NCBI GenBank assembly: GCA_020636275.1
Contig: JACJYD010000001.1
Span: 1,116,001-1,180,000 of the forward strand
Source of the DNA: Lewinellaceae bacterium
GTDB taxonomy: Bacteria > Bacteroidota > Bacteroidia > Chitinophagales > Saprospiraceae
Direction: 5' to 3'
DNA: 64,000 nucleotides
The notes below the pieces were generated by a model. The model saw only the letters and a list, made by a program, of their open reading frames with translations, was not told the origin of the DNA and searched no databases. Of this stretch, positions 1 through 8,721 are shown piece by piece. Made by a program: the position numbers and the translations under genes. Within the stretch, counting starts at the first letter, position 1; each line of letters opens with the position of its first letter.

Positions 1-761
1 TCCTCCATCGTCCCAGTAGGAGGCGGATATTTTATCCCGCATAAATACAACCCTTCCGGCGGCACGCTCCAGCTCTTGGCCAACCGCGTCTGGGTATCCA
101 TGGCTTTTTTCACTTCGTCCAGCGTGACCTGGCCCATCCCCACGTTGAGGCACATGCCGACCACCAGCCGTACCATGCCGCGCAGGAACCGGTTGGAAGT
201 GATATGGAACGTGAGGCGGTCGGTGGCATCGTCTTTTTTCCACTCCGACCGTTTCAGGCTGCAGCGCATGGTATGGACGTCCGTATTGGATTTGCAGAAT
301 GGGAAGAACTCCTCATAAGACAGAAGGAGGGTTGCCGCTTCCCGGGTCCGTTCATAATCGAGTCGGTCGCGGAAAGGGAAAAACCAGGCCAGGTCGGTGG
401 CGAAAGGATTTTTCGACAGGTCGATATGGTATTCGTAGCTGCGCTCAACGGCATCGAACCGGGCATGGGCTTCGGGAGGAACGGAGTAAAGGCATCGGAA
501 GGCGATATCCGGAGGGAGAAACTTGTTGAGACGGGTCAGGAAACCCTGGGGGAACTCACCTGAAAAATCGAAATGGAGCACGTATTCCCTGGCATGTACC
601 CCGGTGTCGGTCCGGCCACAGCCCACGACCTCGATATCGGCGCCGAGAATGGTCGACATCGCGTTTTCGATCGCTTCCTGAACCGTAGGTTCTTGTCCGG
701 GCTGTTTTTGCCAGCCGAGGTAGCGGGTGCCGCGGTAGGCGAGTTCGGCGAAGTAACGCAT
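1..761 (-). CDS. truA: tRNA pseudouridine(38-40) synthase TruA, 3' end cut by window edge
   Basis: The minus-strand frame opens with ATG at 759-761 and stays open to base 1, giving about 253 residues without a stop, so only the last few residues are missing. TruA isomerises uridines 38-40 in the anticodon arm of many tRNAs. The signature GRTDTGVHA is present near residues 49-57, with the catalytic aspartate at about residue 52. The N-terminus MRYFAELAYRGTRYLGWQ and the later NRFLRGMVRLVVG stretch are typical of the family. A strong hairpin follows the start on its upstream side (804-839), separating it from the DoxX-like gene. Identification is by motif recognition and is secure. Confidence 0.95.
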   Translation of the reverse strand, partial: MRYFAELAYRGTRYLGWQKQPGQEPTVQEAIENAMSTILGADIEVVGCGRTDTGVHAREYVLHFDFSGEFPQGFLTRLNKFLPPDIAFRCLYSVPPEAHARFDAVERSYEYHIDLSKNPFATDLAWFFPFRDRLDYERTREAATLLLSYEEFFPFCKSNTDVHTMRCSLKRSEWKKDDATDRLTFHITSNRFLRGMVRLVVGMCLNVGMGQVTLDEVKKAMDTQTRLAKSWSVPPEGLYLCGIKYPPPTGTME

Positions 762-803
762 GAGTTAAAAAACTTTCGGTTTTAAGTGCCTGGACAAAAG
801 TAT

Positions 804-839
804 AAAAAACATTCGCGACCGAAGTCGCGAATGTTTTTT
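804..839. terminator. Perfect hairpin between two minus-strand genes
   Basis: The arms AAAAAACATTCGCGAC and GTCGCGAATGTTTTTT surround a 4-nt loop. The A/T tails on both sides make it usable as an intrinsic terminator in either direction. It lies between the end of the DoxX-like gene (885) and the start of truA (761), so it most likely ends the DoxX-like transcript. Confidence 0.75.
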
Positions 840-884
840 TATACCACTTATCAGCGGGAAGTAGCATGGAATTTCCCCACCAAC

Positions 885-1271
885 TTATCCAATTACGGAT
901 TTATCTTTTGCCATCACGGCTGCATAAACCCAGGCGCCGCCTGCGAGCCCGACATCTTTCAGGAAATTGCCCATGTACATGGCCATCATCTGGGCGTCAT
1001 CGCCGGCTTTGAGCACCCCGGGAAGGTGGATGGTAAGCGCATAAATAAGGATCAAAAGACCCAACAGCGCAGCTGCCAGCTTGTCGTATTTTCCAATTAC
1101 AACGGCCACCGCTGCAGCGATCATGGCGAGGCCTGTGATATACACCCATACGACGCCTCCCGGGATGGGAACCATGCTGGCCATTTCACTGGCATTCATC
1201 ATGTGCATTACTCCGAAAATCAAAGCGGGTACGATCAGCAAATAGCGTCCTGCGGAAAGAATTGCGTTCAT
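885..1271 (-). CDS. DoxX-like small integral membrane protein
   Basis: This 128-residue protein is almost entirely hydrophobic, with about four predicted membrane segments (roughly residues 5-25, 40-60, 65-82 and 105-122). A histidine/methionine-rich stretch (GVMHMMNASEMASMVP) lies after the first segment. Size and layout fit the DoxX/DoxD-like family of inner-membrane proteins, whose function is mostly unknown; some act in thiosulfate or redox metabolism. It appears monocistronic, with a 427-bp gene-free stretch upstream and a terminator hairpin downstream. The family call is by general resemblance, so the specific role is open. Confidence 0.6.
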   Translation of the reverse strand: MNAILSAGRYLLIVPALIFGVMHMMNASEMASMVPIPGGVVWVYITGLAMIAAAVAVVIGKYDKLAAALLGLLILIYALTIHLPGVLKAGDDAQMMAMYMGNFLKDVGLAGGAWVYAAVMAKDKSVIG

Positions 1272-1698
1272 AAAGCGTTGGTTTTAATAGTTTAAACAAT
1301 GAATGTCTATACAATATTTAAACCGAAGATACTTATTTCTTTTAGGTTTTTACGTAAGGGATATTAAGGACACTGCAAATTAAATAAGTTCATAAAGACA
1401 GATTGGGCTGATGGCGCCCGTCTAATCAGTCTTTATAAGGTTTACTGAGATCGCAGGTCGCAGCGAAAAATAATCAACAAGCCCCGTAGGGGCGGCACGT
1501 GAAAAAATGTGCCGCCCCTACGGGGCTTGTAAAATGTTTTGACCCCTTTGCCCAGGGGTTGGCACCCCTGGCTACAAACGTTCCGCCCCTAACGGGGCTT
1601 ATATGGTGTCATGCTGTATTCTTCATCAAGATCTGAACACCGAGGAACTTTAGCCCCTGATTCGCATGACTCATGTTTCTTTTATTTCAAGCCTCTTT
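1272..1698. repeat. Gene-free 427 bp carrying a REP-like palindromic block
   Basis: No convincing reading frame is present. Positions 1477-1530 form a 22-bp perfect inverted repeat (ACAAGCCCCGTAGGGGCGGC then AC, with its complement) around a 10-nt loop. A second palindrome follows (CCAGGGGTTGGCACCCCTGG, about 1552-1571), then a partial third copy of the GCCCCGTTAGGGGCGGAAC motif ending near 1600. The repeated GCCCC-GGGGC theme resembles dispersed REP-type elements found in Bacteroidota and other phyla. The remainder, 1272-1476 and 1601-1698, is AT-rich and should contain the DoxX-like promoter; I cannot place it. Confidence 0.7.
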
Positions 1699-2949
1699 CT
1701 AAGCCGCCTGTAACTTGTGAAACTTGGAGCTGGAAAGCTTGTTTTGTGCGTATTTCAGATCTACTTCAAAACGTTTGACATCCTTTTTGGACGGCAACTC
1801 AAACATGGCGTCGGTCATGATCGCTTCGCAGATGGATCGCAAGCCCCGGGCGCCAAGGTTGTATTCCATGGCTTTTTGCGCGATATAATGGATCGCATCC
1901 GTAGTGAAATTCAGGGCAATACCTTCGAGTTCGAAGAGCTTGACGTACTGCTTGATCAGCGAATTTTTGGGTTCCGTGAGGATATTTCGCAACGATTCGA
2001 GATCGAGTGGTTCGAGATAGGCCAGTACCGGCAGACGTCCCACCAGTTCCGGGATCAGCCCGTAGGACTTGAGGTCCTGGTGGTTGACGTATTGCAACAG
2101 GTGGTCCTTGTCGATGTCGGGCCGGTTTTTATTGCCGAAACCAATGACCTGAGTGTTGACCCTCCGGGCGATGATCTTTTCGATGCCGTCGAAAGCGCCT
2201 CCGCAGATGAACAGAATATTCTGGGTATTGATCTTGACCAGTTTCTGTTCCGGGTGTTTGCGTCCGCCTTGGGGGGGGACGTTCACATCCGTTCCTTCCA
2301 GCATTTTCAGCAAGGCCTGCTGGACCCCTTCGCCCGACACGTCGCGGGTGATGGAGGGGTTGTCGGTTTTGCGGGAGATCTTGTCGATCTCATCGATGTA
2401 CACGATGCCGCGTTCGGCAGCCTGGACATTGTAGTCGCAGACCTGGAGGAGCCGGCTGAGGATGCTTTCGACGTCTTCCCCTACGTAGCCGGCCTCGGTG
2501 AAGACGGTCGCGTCGACGATCGAGAAAGGTACGTTGAGAAATTTGGCGATCGTTTTGGCCAGGAGGGTTTTTCCCGTGCCGGTTTGGCCGACAAAAACGA
2601 CGTTTGATTTTTCGATCTCCACATCGTCGGTGCTGACCTGTTTAAGTCGCTTGTAGTGGTTGTAAACCGCTACGGAGAGGTACTTTTTCGCGTCATCCTG
2701 TCCAATGACATATTGATCCAGGTGGTTTTTGATCGCCAGAGGCGTTATATTTTCCGGGAAAAAAAAGTCATTGGTCTTGGCTTGTTTGCGCTTACCCTTC
2801 CCGTCGTAGAGTTCCTCCTGGATGATCTCGGTGGCCTGTTCGACGCACATCTCACAGATATGTGCATCGATCCCGGCGATGAGGATCAGGGCTTCTGACT
2901 TGTCCCTTCCACAGAACGAACATCTGTAGCTTGGTTTGTTCTTACGCAT
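1699..2949 (-). CDS. clpX: ATP-dependent Clp protease ATP-binding subunit ClpX
   Basis: ClpX is the AAA+ unfoldase that recognises tagged substrates and feeds them into ClpP. The 416 residues match the usual length. The N-terminal zinc-binding domain has CxxC pairs at residues 10/13 and 32/35. A Walker A motif GQTGTGKT lies near residue 121 and Walker B VYIDEIDK near 183. A pore loop (VGEDVES) and a GGAFDGIEKII segment are also visible. It lies 46 bp downstream of clpP on the same strand, in the common order tig-clpP-clpX, so the three genes probably share transcripts. SmpB, encoded at 10.4 kb, belongs to the trans-translation system that tags ClpXP substrates. Confidence 0.97.
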   Translation of the reverse strand: MRKNKPSYRCSFCGRDKSEALILIAGIDAHICEMCVEQATEIIQEELYDGKGKRKQAKTNDFFFPENITPLAIKNHLDQYVIGQDDAKKYLSVAVYNHYKRLKQVSTDDVEIEKSNVVFVGQTGTGKTLLAKTIAKFLNVPFSIVDATVFTEAGYVGEDVESILSRLLQVCDYNVQAAERGIVYIDEIDKISRKTDNPSITRDVSGEGVQQALLKMLEGTDVNVPPQGGRKHPEQKLVKINTQNILFICGGAFDGIEKIIARRVNTQVIGFGNKNRPDIDKDHLLQYVNHQDLKSYGLIPELVGRLPVLAYLEPLDLESLRNILTEPKNSLIKQYVKLFELEGIALNFTTDAIHYIAQKAMEYNLGARGLRSICEAIMTDAMFELPSKKDVKRFEVDLKYAQNKLSSSKFHKLQAA

Positions 2950-2995
2950 AAAACAGGTTTAAATTGGCGGTCTAAGGGGCCTTCAAGCGCCTCAA

Positions 2996-3697
2996 TTACT
3001 TGCGCGGACTGTTGCGTTCGAGTACCTCGTCGACCAGGCCGTATTCCTGAGCTTCCTGTGCGGTCATCCAGTTGTCGCGGTCGCAGTCTCTCTCAATTTC
3101 TTCATAGGTGTGGCCGGTATGGTGCGCCAGGATATCGTAGAGGGATTTTTGCTGCTCCTTGACGAGTTTGTAGTAGATCTCCATTTCCGTAACCTGTCCC
3201 TGCATGCCGCCGAGCGGTTGGTGGATCATGACGCGGCTGTGTTTCAGGCAGGTGCGTTTGCCCTGATTGCCGGCGGCGAGCAGTACGGCGCCCATGGAGG
3301 CAGCGAGGCCCGTGCAGATGGTGCTGATGTCGGGCGCCACGTACTGCATGGTATCGTAAATGCCCAAACCTGCGAGTACGGAACCACCGGGACTGTTGAC
3401 GAACATGGTGATGTCTCGTTTGGGGTCGGCCGATTCGAGGAAAAGGAGTTGAGCCTGTACGATGTTAGCTACATCATCGGTAACAGGGGTACCGAGGAAA
3501 ATGATGCGGTCCATCATCAGGCGGGAAAAAACATCCAGGACGGTGGCGTTGAGCTGCCGTTCTTCGATGATGTAGGGTGTCAGGTTGCTCACCTGTCCAA
3601 ATTGCCGGGCATTGTGCAACGAGTATTGCTCTACCTTGTGGCTGCCCATTCCAAGGTGCTTGGTGGCATATTTCAGGAATTCATCCTTTGGGAACAT
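2996..3697 (-). CDS. clpP: ATP-dependent Clp protease proteolytic subunit ClpP
   Basis: ClpP forms the tetradecameric serine-protease barrel that works with ClpX. The catalytic serine lies in GLAASMGAVL (about residue 134) and the catalytic histidine in SRVMIHQP (about residue 159); an aspartate follows in the C-terminal third. The protein has 233 residues with an N-terminal extension of about 30-40 residues before the conserved body, consistent with a cleaved propeptide. The NSPGGSV loop is intact. It sits between tig and clpX on the minus strand, 135 bp from tig, with no obvious terminator between. Confidence 0.97.
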   Translation of the reverse strand: MFPKDEFLKYATKHLGMGSHKVEQYSLHNARQFGQVSNLTPYIIEERQLNATVLDVFSRLMMDRIIFLGTPVTDDVANIVQAQLLFLESADPKRDITMFVNSPGGSVLAGLGIYDTMQYVAPDISTICTGLAASMGAVLLAAGNQGKRTCLKHSRVMIHQPLGGMQGQVTEMEIYYKLVKEQQKSLYDILAHHTGHTYEEIERDCDRDNWMTAQEAQEYGLVDEVLERNSPRK

Positions 3698-3832
3698 AGA
3701 GAATCATTTACGATGTTGATGGAAAATTGGATGGACTAACTGGAATAGAAACGCCTGGCTTTCCCAAGTGGTTGAAGGAAATTTCAAAATTACCGGGAAA
3801 GTTATTCAAGTAAGGAACCGGAAATTCGTCTC

Positions 3833-5218
3833 TTATTTCTGGGTTTCGTAAAGTTCCATTTCTTTTTCCGACAATTCTTTAAAGGTAATGGCCTTTTTCT
3901 TGACCCCCACGGCAGCTTCGATGGTTTTATAGACCTTTTCCTCCACAATGTCTTCCGCCACTTTTTCGACCTGGTTTTCATCGCCCATGAGGCGGTCGAT
4001 CGTGCTGTTGATCACAGTTTCGTCGAGTTGATAGCCGACGGATTGGCGGATGCGGTTGGCAAACTCGTTGCGCAATTCCTCTTCGGTCACGGCCAGTTCG
4101 TTTTCGCGGATGAGCTTGTTGCGGATCAGCGACCAGCGGAGACTTTCGGCAAAGCGATCATAGGATTTCTCCACCTGCTCGGGGGTATTTTTTTCGTCGG
4201 ACGCCACCAACCAGCGCTTGAGGAAGGCATCAGGCAGGGGCAGTTGTTCGCGGTTGAGCTCGAGTATCTTTTCGCGCAGGGCCTGGAAAAATAGCCCGTC
4301 GGCCCGGCGGTTGAAGTACTGTTCCAGTTCCTGGCGGATGCGCTCCTTGGCTTCTTCTTCGCTCGTCACAACGCCTTCTCCGAAATAGGAATCGAAGAAA
4401 GCCTGATCGACCGGTGGCAGCTCAGCCCGGCGGATGCGTTCGATGCGGCCTTCAAATTCGGTGCCGATCTCGCGGTCGGATTCTTCCTCCAAACCGAGAT
4501 AGTAGCGGCGCACGAAGCCCGCATTTGCTTCCGTATTGATGGCAAAGGGGTTAAAGGTAAATGCTTCCCCCACTTTGCGCTTCATCAGTTCTTTTTTGAA
4601 TTTCTTGTCGAGTTCTTCGTCGAGCCGCAGTTGGAAATGGTGGTGAATGCCGCCTTCCTTATGCTCGCCGTTCTCCAACTCGTGGAGGTGGAGGCTGAGG
4701 AGGTCTTCGTCCTGCATGACGCCGTCTTCCACGTCCTCCAGTTTGCCCATGCGGCGGCGAATGCCCATGAAGTCTTTTTCCAATTCCTCTTTTGTAATGG
4801 CGGCTTCGTAGCGTTCCACCTTGGTGCTGGTCGCCAGGCCTTTAATTTCGAATTCGGGAGCTTTGCCGATATCGAACTTGAATTCAAAATCCCCGGCCTG
4901 GTCGGGGTCGAAGGAAACCGGCGCCTGCTCAGGAGAGGCGATGGGGTGCCCCAGGTAATTGGTGTCCTTGTCCTGGCGCAGGAAGTTGTTGAGCTCATCC
5001 TGCAACATGTCGTTAATCACATCCGAAAGGATGGCAGGGCCGTAGGCTTTTTTCAAAAAGCTTTCCGGGGTTTTGCCCTTGCGGAAGCCTTTCAGCTGAG
5101 CGCGGTGTTTATAGTTTTTCAGGGCGGAATCAAAGCGTCCCGAATAAGAATCCTTGTCGATGACGATGGTCAGCGATGCATTGAGTTGGTCCAGATCCTC
5201 TTTTACTACTTTAGACAT
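3833..5218 (-). CDS. tig: Trigger factor, ribosome-associated chaperone
   Basis: Trigger factor binds the ribosomal exit tunnel and shields nascent chains. This 461-residue protein starts with the N-terminal ribosome-binding domain; the region GFRKGKTPESFLKKAYG, near residues 44-60, matches the ribosome-docking signature (GFRxGKxP). The middle and C-terminal regions are charged and helical, as expected for the arm domain. The peptidyl-prolyl isomerase domain is divergent, with a histidine-rich HEGGIHHHF-type stretch, as seen in Bacteroidota trigger factors. Position upstream of clpP-clpX supports the call. tRNA-Leu lies just upstream on the same strand. Confidence 0.93.
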   Translation of the reverse strand: MSKVVKEDLDQLNASLTIVIDKDSYSGRFDSALKNYKHRAQLKGFRKGKTPESFLKKAYGPAILSDVINDMLQDELNNFLRQDKDTNYLGHPIASPEQAPVSFDPDQAGDFEFKFDIGKAPEFEIKGLATSTKVERYEAAITKEELEKDFMGIRRRMGKLEDVEDGVMQDEDLLSLHLHELENGEHKEGGIHHHFQLRLDEELDKKFKKELMKRKVGEAFTFNPFAINTEANAGFVRRYYLGLEEESDREIGTEFEGRIERIRRAELPPVDQAFFDSYFGEGVVTSEEEAKERIRQELEQYFNRRADGLFFQALREKILELNREQLPLPDAFLKRWLVASDEKNTPEQVEKSYDRFAESLRWSLIRNKLIRENELAVTEEELRNEFANRIRQSVGYQLDETVINSTIDRLMGDENQVEKVAEDIVEEKVYKTIEAAVGVKKKAITFKELSEKEMELYETQK

Positions 5219-5287
5219 AAACTGGGTTATGAGATGATCGAAGAAGCGTGCGTGGTAGCCGCTTCACCAATCATATTTAGATTATGG

Positions 5288-5369
5288 TGCGGGTGGAGGG
5301 ACTCGAACCCCCAAGCCTTTCGGCACTAGATCCTAAGTCTAGCGCGTCTACCAGTTTCGCCACACCCGC
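5288..5369 (-). tRNA. tRNA-Leu(UAG)
   Basis: The minus strand folds into a class II tRNA. The 7-bp acceptor stem pairs GCGGGTG with CACCCGC, followed by discriminator A at 5288. The D-arm contains AAACTGGTAGACGC. The anticodon stem CTAGA/TCTAG encloses the loop CTTAGGA, giving anticodon UAG (reads CUN leucine codons). A long variable arm and a T-arm containing GGTTCGAGTCC follow. The 3' CCA is not encoded. At 82 nt with a long variable arm, the leucine identity is consistent. Confidence 0.95.
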
Positions 5370-5514
5370 AGCTGCTGTTTTTCAATGGAATAGAACGGGG
5401 TAGCGGACCCTGGGCCATTCCATTTTCACAAAAGCGATGCAAAGATAGATTTTTTTTGAGAGAAACGTTCCGGGCACTTTAAACGTTTCAAATTTGTTGG
5501 GCATTTGAAGAGGT

Positions 5515-5547
5515 GAAAAATTTTTACACATAAATCGAGTAAATTTG
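5515..5547 (+). promoter_or_regulatory. Candidate Bacteroidota promoter of rel
   Basis: A -7 element TAAATTTG (5540-5547) fits the TAnnTTTG consensus of the Bacteroidota primary sigma factor. A TTG at 5515-5517 lies 22 bp upstream, slightly beyond the usual spacing. Transcription would begin near 5553, directly at a hairpin (AACCCTG/CAGGGTT, 5553-5571), 14 nt before the rel start codon. Confidence 0.5.
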
Positions 5548-5552
5548 CAGAT

Positions 5553-5571
5553 AACCCTGACGGGCAGGGTT
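5553..5571 (+). promoter_or_regulatory. Short leader hairpin upstream of rel
   Basis: The arms AACCCTG and CAGGGTT enclose ACGGG. The structure would be at the extreme 5' end of the rel mRNA if the promoter at 5515-5547 is correct, and ends 13 nt before the start codon. It may affect mRNA stability or translation; this is inference. Confidence 0.45.
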
Positions 5572-5584
5572 ACAACTGGGAAAT

Positions 5585-7804
5585 ATGGCCGAAGTTCAGA
5601 TCATACAAGAAGAGGAAAAGCAACTGATACAGCGGGCTTACCGGCAACTGCTTCGATCCATTAAATCGGAAATGGATGAAGAGGACCAGCGCAATATTCG
5701 CCTGGCCTACGAAATGGCGGTCGATGCCCACAGCAAACAGCGGCGAAAGTCGGGGGAACCCTACATCCTGCACCCGATCGAGGTGGCGCGTATTTGCGCG
5801 GAGGAAATCGGATTGGGCCCCACTGCCATCGTGTGCGCGCTCCTCCACGACGTCGTGGAAGATACCGACGTGACCCTGGATGAGATCGATGAAAAATTCG
5901 GAGCGCGCATCTCCCGGATCGTCGACGGGTTGACCAAACTCGACGGCTCTTACAATAAAGACAACAGCCAGGCGGAGAACTTTAAAAAAGTGCTCAGCAC
6001 CCTGGTCGATGACGTCCGGGTCGTCCTGATCAAAATGGCCGACCGCTTGCACAATATGCGCACCCTGGGGTCCATGCCCCGCCACAAGCAATTGAAGATC
6101 GCCGCCGAAACGAGCTATATCTACGCTCCCTTGGCCCACCGCCTCGGGCTCCATGCCATCAAGACCGAGTTCCAGGACATCTGCTTCAAGATCACCGAAC
6201 CGGAAGCCCATGCCGAGTTGTCCAGGAAATTGCAGGAGACCCGGCGCGAACGGACGCGTTATATAAATGAGTTCATCCGGCCCCTGACCAAAAAACTCGA
6301 TGAGATCGGAGTGCCCTATCGCATTTTCGGCCGCCCCAAAGCCATCTCTTCCGTTTGGAACAAGATCAAGTTCAAGCTCGTCACCTTTGAGGAGATCTAC
6401 GACCTCTTCGCCGTTCGGATCGTGGTCGACGTCGAATCCATCCGCGAAAAAGCGGCCTGTTGGCACGTCTATTCGGTGGTGACCGATGTCTATAAACCGA
6501 TCCCCGAACGCCTCAAGGACTGGATCACCACGCCAAAGTCCAACGGATATGAATCGCTGCACACCACCGTCATCGGTCCGAAAGGCCGCTTTGTGGAGGT
6601 GCAGATCCGCACCGAACGGATGGATGAGATCGCCGAACGGGGTTTTGCCGCCCATTGGAAATACAAAGGCGTGCGCAACCAGACCGATGTCTACGAGACC
6701 TGGCTGGAGGGTATCCGTGAATTGCTGGAAAACCCCAATAGCGACGCCCTGGAATTTATCAGCGATTTCAAGACCAATCTCTTTAACGAAGAGGTTTACG
6801 TTTATACTCCGAAAGGGGATATGAAGGTGTTGCCCAAAGGAGCTACCGCCCTCGATTTTGCGTTCAGCATCCACTCCGACATCGGTTACCATTGCACGGG
6901 CGTCAAGGTCAACAACCGCCTGGTGCCGATGAGCTATGAGCTGAAGAACGGGGATCAGATATCGGTCGTTACCAACCGCAACCAAAAACCCAGCGAGGGG
7001 TGGCTGAAGTGGGTAGTCACCGGCAAAGCCAAGTCCAAGATCCGCTCCTCCATGAAAGAGGAACGGCGGCAACAAGGCCAGATCGGCCGCGAACACCTGG
7101 AGCGTAAACTCCGCAATATGAAGGTCGATTTCGAACCGGCCGTCGAATTCCTGGTCAAACACTACGGGTTTTCCTCCCATATCGACTTTTACTTTGCGAT
7201 CGCAACGGAATCCTTCGATCTGCGCGCCGAACTGAAGCAGTTTGTCGTTGAAGCGGGCCGCTTGCACCTGCCTGCACCGGAAACAAAACCGGCGCCAGCG
7301 GAGGAACCCGCTTCTCCGGTGATCAGACCGCAGAAAAATTTTACCGGCAAAACCCGCCTCCTCGTAGGAGGGGAGCCGGCCGATCAATACAATTACTCTT
7401 TTGCGTCCTGCTGCAACCCGCTTCCTGGAGACGATATTTTCGCCTTTCTCTCTCAAAATGCAGGACTCAAGATCCACCGGACCTCTTGTCCCAACGCCGT
7501 GCACCTCATGGCCAACTACGGCTACCGGATCATGAAGGCCGAATGGGTCTCCTCTCCCGATTCTACCTTTGTCGCCGACCTGAAGATCACCGGGATCGAC
7601 GATGGCCCGGGTATCATCGAGCGGCTCACCCATGAGATCTCTACCAAACTGGGCGTGAACATCCGCTCCTTCAACATCCATGGGGACGAGGGCTATTTCG
7701 AAGGAAAGATCAGCCTTTTTATCGCCAACACCGACCAATTGAACATGGCGATCCGGACCCTGAAAAACTTGCGCAACGTTTCGACTGTTACTAGAATAGA
7801 ATAA
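5585..7804 (+). CDS. rel: Bifunctional (p)ppGpp synthetase/hydrolase (Rel/SpoT)
   Basis: This enzyme makes and degrades the stringent-response alarmone (p)ppGpp. The 739 residues show the full long-RSH layout. An HD hydrolase domain comes first (HPIEVA and LLHDVVEDTD, about residues 60-105). The synthetase domain follows, with YDLFAVRIVVD and KPKSNGYESLHTTV near residues 265-325. A TGS domain (VYTPKGDMKVLPKGATALDF, about 405-425), the conserved SCCNPLPGD zinc-finger-like motif (about 605) and a C-terminal ACT domain complete it. The intact HD motif argues that hydrolase activity is retained. It is monocistronic, with strong hairpins downstream. Confidence 0.96.
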   Translation: MAEVQIIQEEEKQLIQRAYRQLLRSIKSEMDEEDQRNIRLAYEMAVDAHSKQRRKSGEPYILHPIEVARICAEEIGLGPTAIVCALLHDVVEDTDVTLDEIDEKFGARISRIVDGLTKLDGSYNKDNSQAENFKKVLSTLVDDVRVVLIKMADRLHNMRTLGSMPRHKQLKIAAETSYIYAPLAHRLGLHAIKTEFQDICFKITEPEAHAELSRKLQETRRERTRYINEFIRPLTKKLDEIGVPYRIFGRPKAISSVWNKIKFKLVTFEEIYDLFAVRIVVDVESIREKAACWHVYSVVTDVYKPIPERLKDWITTPKSNGYESLHTTVIGPKGRFVEVQIRTERMDEIAERGFAAHWKYKGVRNQTDVYETWLEGIRELLENPNSDALEFISDFKTNLFNEEVYVYTPKGDMKVLPKGATALDFAFSIHSDIGYHCTGVKVNNRLVPMSYELKNGDQISVVTNRNQKPSEGWLKWVVTGKAKSKIRSSMKEERRQQGQIGREHLERKLRNMKVDFEPAVEFLVKHYGFSSHIDFYFAIATESFDLRAELKQFVVEAGRLHLPAPETKPAPAEEPASPVIRPQKNFTGKTRLLVGGEPADQYNYSFASCCNPLPGDDIFAFLSQNAGLKIHRTSCPNAVHLMANYGYRIMKAEWVSSPDSTFVADLKITGIDDGPGIIERLTHEISTKLGVNIRSFNIHGDEGYFEGKISLFIANTDQLNMAIRTLKNLRNVSTVTRIE

Positions 7805-7829
7805 GTTGTGAGCAAAATATCTTAATGTT

Positions 7830-7914
7830 TTTAATACGACTATCAGCGGGCGCAACCCGCTGATAGTCGTATTAAACCTTGCTGCACGACCGCAGCCCGT
7901 GCAGCAGGGTTTTT
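7830..7914 (+). terminator. Two adjacent hairpins after rel; the second is an intrinsic terminator
   Basis: Hairpin 1 (7830-7876) pairs two 21-nt arms beginning TTTAATACGACTATCAGCGG around CGCAA. Hairpin 2 (7877-7909) pairs CCTTGCTGCACG with CGTGCAGCAGGG and is followed by TTTTT, a standard intrinsic terminator. The sequence ATTAATTTTGTCGCACTA directly after (7920-7937) recurs inverted at 58448-58465, linking this double hairpin to the dispersed element family described at 54821 and 58445. Confidence 0.8.
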
Positions 7915-8031
7915 ATTAAATTAATTTTGTCGCACTATTTATATAAGTATTGAATTTTCCAGATTGGAAGCGCCCAATCCGCTGTCAAAGGCAGCGCTTC
8001 CATTTGTGGTGTTGCCGGTGAAGCAAGAGAT

Positions 8032-8541
8032 ATGAACAAGAAAAACGAGGACGAACTCATCAAGGAGGTTAAGGAGATTTTCTCCGGACATTTGGAACAA
8101 CAGGGGTTTCGAAAGACTCCTGAACGGTATGCCATTCTGGAGGAGATCTACAGGCGCAGCGATCATTTCGATGCCGAGGCCTTATACATCCATATGAAGA
8201 ATCAGAATTACCGGGTCAGCCGGGCAACGGTTTACAATACGCTCGATCTGCTGGTCAATTGCGATCTGGTCAAGAAGCACCAGTTTGGCAAAAACCTGGC
8301 CCAGTACGAAAAATCATACGGCTATAAACAGCACGACCATCTGATCTGCCTGGATTGCGGCGATGTACTGGAATTTTGCGATCCGCGTATCCATCAGATC
8401 AAGAGCATGATGGGCGAAGTATTGAAATTCAAGGTCATCGGCCATTCCCTTAATTTATACGGGCACTGCCACGGCGCCTGTTCGCGCACCCAAAACCCGG
8501 GATCAGGGGAGCAGGAGCCGAAGAAGGAGACTATGTCCTGA
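8032..8541 (+). CDS. Fur-family metal- or peroxide-responsive repressor
   Basis: The 169-residue protein has the N-terminal winged helix of Fur proteins (GFRKTPERYAILEEIY and YRVSRATVYNTLDLLV, about residues 25-80). The C-terminal dimerisation and metal domain contains QHDHLICLDCG, near residues 102-112. The CLDCG and CHGAC cysteine pairs suggest a structural zinc site. Fur-family repressors control iron uptake, zinc uptake or peroxide defence; the sequence alone does not separate Fur from PerR. The feoAB iron-uptake genes lie 2.4 kb downstream, which is compatible with an iron role but is not proof. A proline/glutamate-rich tail of about 15 residues follows the last cysteine pair. Confidence 0.88.
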   Translation: MNKKNEDELIKEVKEIFSGHLEQQGFRKTPERYAILEEIYRRSDHFDAEALYIHMKNQNYRVSRATVYNTLDLLVNCDLVKKHQFGKNLAQYEKSYGYKQHDHLICLDCGDVLEFCDPRIHQIKSMMGEVLKFKVIGHSLNLYGHCHGACSRTQNPGSGEQEPKKETMS

Positions 8542-8592
8542 TTTTGGGGAGGTTTTGTAAACGGTTATTTTCCATAAAGGCGGAAATTCCGT

Positions 8593-8600
8593 TAACTTTG
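8593..8600 (+). promoter_or_regulatory. Candidate -7 element of the purA promoter
   Basis: TAACTTTG matches the Bacteroidota TAnnTTTG consensus and lies 121 bp upstream of the purA start. No clear TTG -33 element was found at ideal spacing. The resulting leader would include a possible hairpin near 8637-8668 (GGAAG-GCAC against GTGC-CTTCC). Confidence 0.4.
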
Positions 8601-8721
8601 TCGGCCCTTTTAAAAAAGCAAATTCTTGTTGAAACATGGAAGGCGCACAGACGGTGCTCCTTCCATCTTTCATTTTCATTGCACGTGCAGTGGCAAAACA
8701 ACCGACCCAAAAATTGCAAAT

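Noticed and set aside
1477..1600. Insertion sequence remnant
   Set aside because: The palindromes are short, there is no transposase fragment, and no target duplication is visible; a REP-like label fits better.
5570..7855. A 761-codon open frame on the minus strand opposite rel
   Set aside because: rel on the plus strand has all family motifs; the opposite frame is open only because of the GC-rich codon pattern, and it has no recognisable motif.
8626..8721. N-terminal extension of PurA by 32 residues
   Set aside because: PurA proteins start immediately before the GDEGKGK loop, as given by ATG 8722; the extension covers the promoter and leader.
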